From Syntrophomonadaceae bacterium (lineage in GTDB: Bacteria > Bacillota_D > Dethiobacteria > DTU022), in contig PUNU01000217.1 in NCBI GenBank assembly GCA_003551865.1, positions 1 through 12,292 of the forward strand: a DNA stretch of 12,292 bases, read 5' to 3'. Each line of letters opens with the position of its first letter. The stretch's first letter is position 1. Both the position numbers and the translations under genes were made by a program. Shown here one piece after another: positions 6,527 through 12,292 of this stretch. The notes beneath the pieces are model-generated. The model worked only from the letters and a program-made list of their open reading frames with translations. It did not search any database and was not told where the DNA came from.

Positions 6527-7559
6527 GTACAGGCGCCCGCTGGTTCTGGTTGCATCAATTATCCTTAGCCTGGTTATCGGCGGAATCATTATCCTCTTAA
6601 TAGGTGAAGATCCTCTCGAAGCCTACGGGGCTCTGCTTTCCGGTTCCCTCGGTTCATTTCGCCAGTTTGCCCAAACCCTTTCCCGGATGACAGTGCTTAC
6701 ACTGGCGGGCCTGGCTACGGCTGTCGCTTTCAAAACGGGGATTTATAACATCGGCGCCGAAGGCCAGCTCTATCTCGGTGCCTTTGCCGCAACATACGTC
6801 GGCTTAACTTTTACAGGTCTGCCCGCTCCGATCCATATTGCCCTGGCCACCTTGTTTGCCGCCGCTGCAGGGGCAATTTGGGCCTATGTGCCGGGGGTGC
6901 TGAGAGTCAAATACCGGATGGATGAAGTCGTGACCACCATTATGCTGACCAGTGTAGCAATTCTTTTTACCGACTACCTGGTCAATTACCCCTTTATTGC
7001 CGAAGAAGGAAAACTGGGTGCCACCAATGTTATCCTTGAAACAGCTCAATTCCCCCGGCTGGTGGAGCTAACCCGGTTTAACTCCAGCTTTTTTGTCATG
7101 ATTGCCATAGCACTGGTGATCGGCTACATCATGACCAGGACAACCATGGGTTACAACTTGAGGATGTCCGGCCAAAACCCCCTCTTCGCAAGGTTTGGAG
7201 GCCTCGATCCGGGAAAGCAGATGATCTACGCCATGCTCATCAGCGGCGCCATGGCGGGTATTGGCGGCGGATTCCAGGTTTTGGGAGTACACTACAGGTT
7301 CCACCAACAGATATCTCCCGGATACGGCTTCGACGGTATACTGCTCGCCCTGATGGTCAACCATAACCCTTATGGGGTAATATTGATGGGTTTTTTCTTT
7401 GCCGTGCTGCGGACCGGATCGCTGAGCATGGAACAGGCAACAGCCGTCCCGTCAGAACTGATCCTGGTCATCCAGGCGATAATAATTCTCTTTGTGGCCG
7501 GAGAAAGAGGGTTCGGCAAGCTCCTCTTCAAGGAAAAAGGTGGTGCTGCCGGTGCTTGA
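6513..7559 (+). CDS. Nucleoside ABC transporter permease, subunit 1
   Basis: This is one of two membrane subunits of the importer, belonging to the BPD_transp_2 (LivH/RbsC-like) permease family. Hydrophobic segments lie near residues 10-30, 60-73, 79-99, 106-128, 139-157, 191-207, 235-250, 272-290, 296-309 and 325-340. The motif KTGIYNIGAEGQLYLGA (74-90) is characteristic of the YufP-type permeases that partner BMP lipoproteins. FDGILLALM (273-281), near the C-terminal end, is also typical. The ATG overlaps the end of the ATPase gene by 14 nt, suggesting translational coupling. GAAAGGGG (6503-6510) is close to this ATG, and TTG 6519 two codons later would have better spacing, so the start is uncertain by two residues. 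Length is 348 residues. Substrate is inferred from neighbours. Confidence 0.93.
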   Translation: MQLAKYRRPLVLVASIILSLVIGGIIILLIGEDPLEAYGALLSGSLGSFRQFAQTLSRMTVLTLAGLATAVAFKTGIYNIGAEGQLYLGAFAATYVGLTFTGLPAPIHIALATLFAAAAGAIWAYVPGVLRVKYRMDEVVTTIMLTSVAILFTDYLVNYPFIAEEGKLGATNVILETAQFPRLVELTRFNSSFFVMIAIALVIGYIMTRTTMGYNLRMSGQNPLFARFGGLDPGKQMIYAMLISGAMAGIGGGFQVLGVHYRFHQQISPGYGFDGILLALMVNHNPYGVILMGFFFAVLRTGSLSMEQATAVPSELILVIQAIIILFVAGERGFGKLLFKEKGGAAGA

Positions 7560-8463
7560 AGAAATACTCAGTATCACTCTTGTTCGCACAGCCCTTAGAT
7601 CCGCCACCCCCATACTTTTGGCAAGCCTTGGCGGCTCGTTTACCCTGCAGGCCGGCATTCTGAACATAAGCCTCGAGGGAATGATGCTCACGGGCGCCCT
7701 GTTCGCGGTGATCGGCAGTTACCTGTTCGGAAGCTCGCTGGCCGGGATTATGCTGGCCATAATGGCCGGAATAATCATGAGTCTAATCTACGGGTTTTTC
7801 GTTATAAACCTGGAATCCGACGAGTTTGTCATTGGCATCGCCATCAACATTTTTGCCATGGGTTTTACCGTGTTTTTGCTTAGAAGCATCTTTGGCGTAA
7901 GGGGGGCCTTTTCATCTCCGGACATTGTTTCCATCCCGGTCATTTCGATGCCAGCACTTGAACGAATAGCTTTTCTCGATACGATATTTAACAACCACTC
8001 GGCCCTTATTTATGTAAGCTGGATCCTGGTTGCCGTAATTTTTCTCTTTCTCTACAAAACCCCCTGGGGCACCTGGATCAGGGTTTCCGGAGAGTACCCA
8101 CCCGCCCTGGAAACCGCCGGGGTCAGTGCCTACAAAATGAAACACGTTTCTTCAATTCTATGCGGCATCTTGTGCGCACTGGCGGGAGCCCACCTTTCCC
8201 TGGGCTATCTGACTATGTTCACGGAAAACATGTCGGCGGGCAGGGGCTGGATCGCCATAGCAGCCGTTATCTTTGGTCGGGCGAATCCGGTTCTGGTTTT
8301 CTTTGCCGCCCTGATCTTCGGCCTGGCCGATGCCCTGAGTATCAGGCTGCAGGGAATCGGCGTCCCCTCGCAGTTTACCCTGATGATCCCCTACCTGGCC
8401 ACCGTTTTTGCATTATTTTTGGTAGCCAGGCAGCGTTACTCCAGGGCCAAAGTCGAAAGCTAA
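7552..8463 (+). CDS. Nucleoside ABC transporter permease, subunit 2
   Basis: This is the second membrane subunit, of the YufQ-type BPD_transp_2 permeases. Motifs QAGILNISLEGMML (33-46) and GRGWIAIAAVIFGRANP (220-236) are characteristic. About eight to ten hydrophobic segments cover the protein, for example near 14-29, 42-60, 62-84, 91-110, 150-167, 191-208, 222-250 and 269-292. GTG 7552 is chosen because AAAGGTGG (7536-7543) lies 8 nt upstream, giving a 303-residue protein of normal length that overlaps the preceding stop by 8 nt. GTG 7540 and 7543 are weaker options, and TTG 7492 would add a polar Ser-rich extension lying over the previous gene. It forms the heterodimeric pore with permease 1 and is the last gene of the transporter operon. 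Confidence 0.92.
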   Translation: MLEEILSITLVRTALRSATPILLASLGGSFTLQAGILNISLEGMMLTGALFAVIGSYLFGSSLAGIMLAIMAGIIMSLIYGFFVINLESDEFVIGIAINIFAMGFTVFLLRSIFGVRGAFSSPDIVSIPVISMPALERIAFLDTIFNNHSALIYVSWILVAVIFLFLYKTPWGTWIRVSGEYPPALETAGVSAYKMKHVSSILCGILCALAGAHLSLGYLTMFTENMSAGRGWIAIAAVIFGRANPVLVFFAALIFGLADALSIRLQGIGVPSQFTLMIPYLATVFALFLVARQRYSRAKVES

Positions 8464-8465
8464 AG

Positions 8466-8493
8466 CTAACCGCTTTATGCATACAACGGTTAG
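8466..8493. terminator. Inverted repeat in the convergent gene spacer, possible weak terminator
   Basis: CTAACCG (8466-8472) and CGGTTAG (8487-8493) form a perfect 7-bp stem with a 14-nt loop, just after the permease stop. No T-run follows on either strand, so it is at best a weak or factor-assisted terminator between the + strand transporter operon and the convergent carbamate kinase. Nothing else clear is seen between 8464 and 8559. Confidence 0.3.
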
Positions 8494-8559
8494 AACCGGA
8501 GACTTAATCCTAAAACTAGTAATTATAATGATACTAATTGGCACCTGCCTTAGAGGGCC

Positions 8560-9504
8560 CTAGAGGCTGATCACCGTCCCGGTCCTGCCTTCCAGGGCTT
8601 CAATCGATTTAAAAAGGGAAGTTATAACCGCTTTCTTTCCGGGGTTTTCTTTGGCAAATGAAACTGCCGCCTGGATCTTGGGCAGCATACTGCCGGGGGC
8701 AAAATGGCCTTCGTCTATGTATTTCTCAGCTTCTTCCACGGAAATACTGTCCAGGTCCTTCTGATCGGGCTTGTTAAAATTCAAAGCGACCTTCTCAACT
8801 TCGGTTAATATCATCAATATGTCCGCCTCGACATCATTGGCCAGCCTCGCCGCCGCCAGGTCCTTGTCAATCACAGCGGCAATGCCTCTTAAGGATCCGT
8901 CTTCTTCCTCGACAACCGGAATGCCCCCGCCGCCCGCTGTAATAACAATCGTGGTATCCCACAGCTCTTTAACGCAGGAAAACTCTTCAATCCTCACGGG
9001 CACAGGTGAAGCCACTACCCTGCGCCAGCCCCTGCCGGCATCTTCCACCAGTTCATAACCTTTTTCCCGGGTAATTTTTTCTGCTTCTTCCTGGGAGTAA
9101 AAAGAACCGATCGGCTTGGTCGGGTTATTGAAAGCGGGATCTTTTTCATCAACCACGACCTGGGTTATAATCGTGGCAACCGGTATGTCTCTTTTTCTTT
9201 TTTTTAATGTGTAGCGCAAGGCCTGCTGAATATGGTAGCCGATGTAGCCCTGGCTCATGGCCCCGCAAACGTCGAGGGGCATTACCGGCACAACATCTTC
9301 GGCCGCTTCACTGGCCAGGACAATATTGCCAACCTGGGGACCGTTACCGTGCACGATGGCCAGCTCATTGCCCCGGCAGCTCATCTCGGCCAGGTATCCC
9401 GCGGTCTCTTTGATCACTTCCAGTTGGGCCTCGGCGGTGGGCGGCGTTCCTTTTCTGAGCAGGGCATTTCCACCAAGCGCTACAACAATTTTGGTCGGTT
9501 TCAT
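8560..9504 (-). CDS. arcC: Carbamate kinase
   Basis: This cytoplasmic amino-acid-kinase-fold enzyme interconverts carbamoyl phosphate plus ADP with carbamate plus ATP, usually making ATP in fermentative arginine, agmatine or purine/allantoin breakdown. Visible motifs are VALGGNALL (8-16), GNGPQVGN (53-60), MPLDVCGAMSQGYIGY (75-90), NPTKPIG (127-133, with K130), ITAGGGGIPV (188-197), IDKDLAAARLAND (212-224, with K214) and GSMLPKIQAA (271-280). The length of 314 residues is standard. The ATG at 9504 is chosen because GGAGG lies 8 nt upstream on the coding strand and the protein then starts at the conserved KIVVALGG strand. A longer reading to 9567 would run over the promoter. The gene stands alone and is convergent with the transporter genes. 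No ornithine, putrescine or oxamate carbamoyltransferase or arginine deiminase is in the window, so its pathway is unknown. A link to degradation of the purine base is possible but unproven. Confidence 0.96.
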   Translation of the reverse strand: MKPTKIVVALGGNALLRKGTPPTAEAQLEVIKETAGYLAEMSCRGNELAIVHGNGPQVGNIVLASEAAEDVVPVMPLDVCGAMSQGYIGYHIQQALRYTLKKRKRDIPVATIITQVVVDEKDPAFNNPTKPIGSFYSQEEAEKITREKGYELVEDAGRGWRRVVASPVPVRIEEFSCVKELWDTTIVITAGGGGIPVVEEEDGSLRGIAAVIDKDLAAARLANDVEADILMILTEVEKVALNFNKPDQKDLDSISVEEAEKYIDEGHFAPGSMLPKIQAAVSFAKENPGKKAVITSLFKSIEALEGRTGTVISL

Positions 9505-9538
9505 TATCCAGTCCTCCATTAATTGCATGATTATTGAA

Positions 9539-9567
9539 ATTGTATCACAGGTTTTAAGCACTTTCAC
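9539..9567 (-). promoter_or_regulatory. Probable sigma-A promoter of carbamate kinase
   Basis: Read on the minus strand, GTGAAA (9567-9562) and TACAAT (9544-9539) are separated by 17 bp and match consensus at 4 of 6 and 5 of 6 positions. Transcription would start near 9532, about 28 nt before the ATG, leaving room for the GGAGG site. Confidence 0.5.
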
Positions 9568-9709
9568 TTATTTTATTGGCAAAGGAGAGCGATCCGCCCG
9601 TTTTAGGACATAAAACCGGAATTAAATTGCTTAAATAAAGGAAAATATTAAATTATTGCAGGAATATACCCTTTTGGGGTAGAAAGAAAATGTAAAGAGG
9701 CAAAAACCT

Positions 9710-9802
9710 TGTATGTTGTCAATATAATGAAAAGGAGGAATTGTTATGACTGCAGTGTATGTTGTCAATATAATGAAAAGGAGGAATTGTTATGACTGCA
9801 GT
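9710..9802 (+). repeat. Perfect 46-bp tandem duplication covering ribosome binding site and start codon
   Basis: Two perfect copies with a 46-bp period span 9710-9802. Each contains TATAAT (9723-9728; 9769-9774), AAAAGGAGGAA (9730-9740; 9776-9786) and the start ATGACTGCAGT (9746; 9792). The second ATG is continuous with the long membrane-protein frame, while the first is in another frame because 46 is not a multiple of 3. Absence of any divergence implies a recent event or an assembly artefact. Confidence 0.95.
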
Positions 9803-9805
9803 TGA
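9746..9805 (+). CDS. Short upstream ORF created by the 46-bp duplication (19 residues)
   Basis: The first copy of the duplicated start gives the peptide MTAVYVVNIMKRRNCYDCS, ending at TGA 9803-9805, 14 nt into the main gene. It has the same ribosome binding site and spacing as the real gene, so it could be translated if the transcript starts far enough upstream. It probably has no function as a protein. It may lower or couple translation of the downstream gene. Confidence 0.35.
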   Translation: MTAVYVVNIMKRRNCYDCS

Positions 9806-11303
9806 CTTTTTTGGCAACCTTGCGGAGTGGTTTACCGTCCAATTCCCCTATTTCCTCGGAGCTTTAGCCATACTGATTGTCGGATGGCTAATTGCCCTGA
9901 TTCTCGCCTCAATTGTTCGGGGAGCTTTCCGCCGCACCCAGGCCGGTGCCAGGGTGGCACGCTGGATTAAAGGCGACGAGGAAGCCACCGGTGCTGAAGT
10001 TAACAAGTGGAGCGGCCGGATAGTTTTTTACCTGGCCATGTTCTTTGTGCTTGTCGCATTTTTCCAGTACCTGGATCTCACTTTCATCGCAGAACCGCTA
10101 ATGGCATTCCTGGTGCAGATATTCGAGTATGCACCCCGCATCTTCGGGGCAGCGATCATACTGCTGGTTGCCTGGCTTTTAGCAACTCTGCTGAGGATCA
10201 TCGTCCAGCGCATCCTCGAGGCAACCAAGATTGATGAGCGCTTCAAAGACTTGAGTGAAGAAGAGGTAAAAGAAGAAAGAAAAGTAACCCTGGCCCAAAC
10301 GTTAAGCAACGTGGTATTCTGGATTACCTTTTTGCTTTTTGTGCCGGCGATTCTTAGCACCCTCACCCTCGAGGGGCTGCTTGTTCCCGTGCAGAGAATG
10401 TTCGAGACCATCCTGGCATACCTGCCCAATATCCTGGGCGCAGGCCTGATTGTTCTGCTGGGCTGGCTTGGTGCCCGGATCCTGCAAAGGATCACGATAA
10501 ACCTGCTCTCAGCGGTGGGACTGGACCGTCTGACTGAGAGAGAAGATGTGTCTTCTTTCTTCGGCTCCAGGAAACCTTCTGAAATAATCGGCCTGCTGGT
10601 TTATGCCCTGGTGATCATCTTTGCAATCATTGCAGCCCTTAATGCGCTGGCCCTGGAAGCCATTACCGCTCCGGCCAGCAACATGTTGGAGATGATCCTG
10701 CAGGCACTGCCGGCGATATTTGCCGCCGCCCTGGTGCTGGCCATAGCCCTGCTTGTGGGCAGGGTGGTAGCCGCCCTGGCATCCAAGCTGTTATCGGCAG
10801 CGGGATTTGACGAGTTCCTCGTCCGCCTGGGCATTGCCCGGTCCACACTGGAAGGGCGCAGGACTCCTTCAGAGATAGTCGGCTATGTTATCCTGGTGGC
10901 AATAATGCTCTTTGCTGCCATTGAAGCGGCCGGACTGCTCGGTTTTGCCGTTCTGGCCGACCTGGTTGCCCAGCTGACCATGCTGCTCGGCAGAGTCGTT
11001 GTCTCGGTAGTTATCTTTGGCATTGGTCTCTATCTTGGGGGCCTGGCTAAAGAAGTCATCACTGCCGGCGGGACCCCGCATGCCGATCTGCTGGCCAAAC
11101 TGGCCCGGATATCCATCCTAATTCTTGCCGGCTCCATCGCCCTCCAGCAGCTGGGTGTGGCTAATGAGATCATCATCATTGCTTTCGGTGTGCTTCTGGG
11201 AGCAGTTGCCCTGACCGGGGTCATTGCCTTCGGCCTTGGCGGACGTGACCTGGCAGCAAAAGAATTATCCGACTGGGTGGATAATTTCAAGAAAAAAGAA
11301 TAA
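9792..11303 (+). CDS. Membrane protein with repeated conserved TM helices, mechanosensitive-channel-like
   Basis: This 503-residue inner-membrane protein resembles the conserved TM-helix repeat proteins (Pfam TM_helix, CmpX-like) related to small-conductance mechanosensitive channels. A repeated unit of the form LPxIxGAxxILxxGWLxAxxL recurs at about 18-48, 113-145, 211-245 and 305-340, with a more diverged copy at 395-420. Units are linked by amphipathic charged segments such as DERFKDLSEEEVKEERK, LDRLTERED and FDEFLVRLG, and KPSEIIG (261-267) and TPSEIVG (348-354) form matching linkers. The C-terminal stretch 467-490 ends in GVIAFGLGGRDLAAKEL, like the pore-lining TM3 and following motif of MscS proteins, but only 13 residues follow, so the MscS beta and cytoplasmic domains are absent. 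The ATG has AAAAGGAGGAA 5 nt upstream. A role in osmotic or membrane stress is plausible. Channel activity is unproven. Confidence 0.85.
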   Translation: MTAVDFFGNLAEWFTVQFPYFLGALAILIVGWLIALILASIVRGAFRRTQAGARVARWIKGDEEATGAEVNKWSGRIVFYLAMFFVLVAFFQYLDLTFIAEPLMAFLVQIFEYAPRIFGAAIILLVAWLLATLLRIIVQRILEATKIDERFKDLSEEEVKEERKVTLAQTLSNVVFWITFLLFVPAILSTLTLEGLLVPVQRMFETILAYLPNILGAGLIVLLGWLGARILQRITINLLSAVGLDRLTEREDVSSFFGSRKPSEIIGLLVYALVIIFAIIAALNALALEAITAPASNMLEMILQALPAIFAAALVLAIALLVGRVVAALASKLLSAAGFDEFLVRLGIARSTLEGRRTPSEIVGYVILVAIMLFAAIEAAGLLGFAVLADLVAQLTMLLGRVVVSVVIFGIGLYLGGLAKEVITAGGTPHADLLAKLARISILILAGSIALQQLGVANEIIIIAFGVLLGAVALTGVIAFGLGGRDLAAKELSDWVDNFKKKE

Positions 11304-11320
11304 AAACAAGCGGTTAAACA

Positions 11321-11352
11321 GCCAGGCCCTGCTTATATAAGCGGAGCCTGGC
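11321..11352. repeat. 32-bp near-perfect palindrome after the membrane protein gene
   Basis: GCCAGGC (11321-11327) pairs with GCCTGGC (11346-11352), and the centre GCTTATATAAGC (11331-11342) is itself a perfect palindrome. Only the CCT/GGA joints are imperfect. It is followed by AGAAAAAG, not T residues, so it is not a standard + strand terminator. It may stabilise the mRNA 3' end or bind a dimeric protein. Confidence 0.75.
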
Positions 11353-11371
11353 AGAAAAAGATACCCGTGAA

Positions 11372-11403
11372 AAAAAGGATCCGGACTATCCCGGATCCTT
11401 TTT
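11372..11403. terminator. Intrinsic terminator of the membrane protein gene, probably bidirectional
   Basis: GGATCCGG (11377-11384) and CCGGATCC (11391-11398) form an 8-bp stem with loop ACTATC. Five T residues follow (11399-11403) and a run of A residues precedes the stem, so it can also act on the minus strand. It lies about 70 bp after the stop and isolates this gene from the next. Confidence 0.88.
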
Positions 11404-11524
11404 ATAAACCAGTGTCATGTTAATTTATTAAGAGCGTAATCCGGCAATTATTACAACAACTCTTTATCTATAAGAGATGTTGCAAGCCGGCACTCAAGGC
11501 TAAATCTTGAGTGTTAAATTTATT
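11404..11524. other. Spacer between terminator and LOG-family promoter
   Basis: No ORF of note is seen. A perfect 8-bp hairpin CACTCAAG (11491-11498), loop GCTAAAT, CTTGAGTG (11506-11513) ends 11 bp upstream of the -35 box of the next gene. It lacks a good T-run. Its position also fits an operator, but no regulator is indicated. Confidence 0.4.
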
Positions 11525-11554
11525 TTGACATTGACCTCACCTTATTGCTATAAT
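11525..11554 (+). promoter_or_regulatory. Near-consensus sigma-A promoter of the LOG-family gene
   Basis: TTGACA (11525-11530) and TATAAT (11549-11554) are both perfect, with an 18-bp spacer whose end adds a TG extended -10 element (TGCTATAAT, 11546-11554). Transcription would begin near 11561, giving a leader of about 37 nt. It is the strongest promoter in the window by sequence. Confidence 0.88.
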
Positions 11555-11597
11555 CTTAAAAATCAATTGCGAGGAAAAAACACTTTAAGGAGAAACT

Positions 11598-12292
11598 ATG
11601 AAAAAAAAGCCCTCTGAACCGGAAAAAGCCTACAAAAACCTGGATTTCATAAACAGTCCCGATGCCCGCACCATCCGTATCCTGGCCGAATTTCTTGAAC
11701 CGCTTCAGCGCTTTAGAAATCAAAAAGTTTATGATACGATAGTTTTTTTCGGTTCCGCCCGCACCCTGGACCCGTTGGAAGCGAAAAAACGGCTTGAAGC
11801 TGCAGAAAAACAGATCAAAGGTGCAGAGGCTAATCCTGACCCCACCCTGCAGGAAGAGCTCGAATACGCCAGAACCCAGGTCTTTCTGTCCAAATACTAT
11901 GAAGATGCCGTCGAACTGGCCCGAAAAATTACCGAATGGTCGAAAGGGTTGAATTCCATCCACCGATTTGTAATCTGCTCCGGGGGCGGACCGGGAATGA
12001 TGGAAGCGGCAAACAGGGGAGCACAGCTGGCCGGCGGCAAATCTATCGGCCTGAATATCAGTCTCCCCATGGAGCAGTTTTCCAATCCATATATTACCCC
12101 AGAGCTTAATTTTGAGTTCCATTACTTTTTCATGCGCAAGTTTTGGTTCGTCTACCTGGCCAAGGCCCTGGTAATTTTCCCAGGGGGCTTCGGCACCCTG
12201 GATGAACTGTTCGAAGTGCTCACCCTGGTCCAGACCGGGAAAGTAAAAAAACGCCTGCCGATTGTGATCTACGGCTCAGAATACTGGAACCA
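11598..12292 (+). CDS. LOG-family Rossmann-fold protein (TIGR00730-like), 3' end cut by the window
   Basis: The first 231 codons are present and the frame runs off the window without a stop. Members of the LOG (LONELY GUY) family, formerly called lysine-decarboxylase-like, hydrolyse nucleoside 5'-monophosphates such as AMP or cytokinin nucleotides to base plus ribose 5-phosphate. Visible motifs are FFGSAR (50-55), SGGGPGMMEAANRGA (128-142), R180 in FFMRK, and the hallmark PGGFGTLDE (195-203) with E203. An N-terminal extension of about 45 residues with SPDARTIRILAEFLEP (20-35), plus an inserted helical segment at 57-110, suggests the longer bacterial subgroup rather than the short YvdD type. 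The ATG has TAAGGAGA (11586-11593) upstream and a strong promoter. It is transcribed separately from its neighbours. A purine-salvage role would match the rest of the window but is inference. Confidence 0.9.
   Translation, partial: MKKKPSEPEKAYKNLDFINSPDARTIRILAEFLEPLQRFRNQKVYDTIVFFGSARTLDPLEAKKRLEAAEKQIKGAEANPDPTLQEELEYARTQVFLSKYYEDAVELARKITEWSKGLNSIHRFVICSGGGPGMMEAANRGAQLAGGKSIGLNISLPMEQFSNPYITPELNFEFHYFFMRKFWFVYLAKALVIFPGGFGTLDELFEVLTLVQTGKVKKRLPIVIYGSEYWN

Noticed and set aside
7492..7551. Upstream TTG start for permease 2
   Set aside because: It would add a Ser/Lys-rich stretch overlapping the previous gene by 68 nt; GTG 7552 has a better ribosome binding site and gives the usual family length.
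9505..9567. N-terminal extension of carbamate kinase to 9567
   Set aside because: The extension would overlie the predicted -35 and -10 boxes, and the ATG at 9504 has GGAGG at the right distance and begins at the conserved family N-terminus.
9716..9728. TTGTCA plus TATAAT as a -35/-10 pair in the 46-bp repeat
   Set aside because: The hexamers are only about 1 bp apart, far from the 16-18 bp needed.
11556..12122. Minus-strand ORF of 188 codons at the window end
   Set aside because: It is antisense to the LOG-family frame, which shows the SGGGPGMMEAANRGA and PGGFGTLDE motifs, a ribosome binding site and a consensus promoter.

Overview
The window looks like chromosomal DNA from an anaerobic low- to mid-GC Gram-positive bacterium (Firmicutes/Clostridia-like). 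This is an inference from the strong AGGAGG-type ribosome binding sites, TATAAT-type -10 boxes, frequent TTG and GTG starts, hairpin-plus-T-run terminators and a Bmp-type lipoprotein transporter. Base composition and codon use look even across the window, and I see no integrase, transposase gene, phage gene or CRISPR array.

Region 1 (about 1-8463, all + strand) is a nucleoside uptake and breakdown locus. A leader of about 228 bp carries a probable promoter and an operator-like inverted repeat. It is followed by three enzymes, each starting with TTG: an inosine/uridine-type nucleoside hydrolase, an MTA/SAH-type aminohydrolase that probably deaminates adenosine-like compounds, and ribokinase. 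A 325-bp gap with hairpins separates these from a BMP-family nucleoside-binding lipoprotein (GTG start), which ends in a perfect intrinsic terminator. Next come a double-domain ABC ATPase and two overlapping permease genes, completing the importer. The chemistry fits together: the lipoprotein and transporter import nucleosides, the deaminase can convert adenosine-type compounds to inosine-type compounds, the hydrolase releases base and free ribose, and ribokinase turns ribose into ribose 5-phosphate.

Region 2 (8464-9567) holds a monocistronic carbamate kinase on the minus strand, convergent with the transporter operon, with its own recognisable promoter.

Region 3 (9568-11403) holds a 503-residue integral membrane protein built from repeated helix units of the mechanosensitive-channel-associated TM-helix family. 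A perfect 46-bp tandem duplication precedes it and copies its ribosome binding site, start codon and first codons, creating a short overlapping upstream ORF. A large palindrome and an intrinsic terminator follow the gene.

Region 4 (11404-12292) has a near-consensus sigma-A promoter driving a LOG-family (TIGR00730-like) Rossmann protein that runs off the window end.

No wholly new system is evident. The most notable points are the 46-bp duplication with its upstream ORF, an extended -10 box lying exactly in the loop of the terminator between the lipoprotein and its ABC genes, and a hairpin/repeat-rich spacer at 3476-3800.
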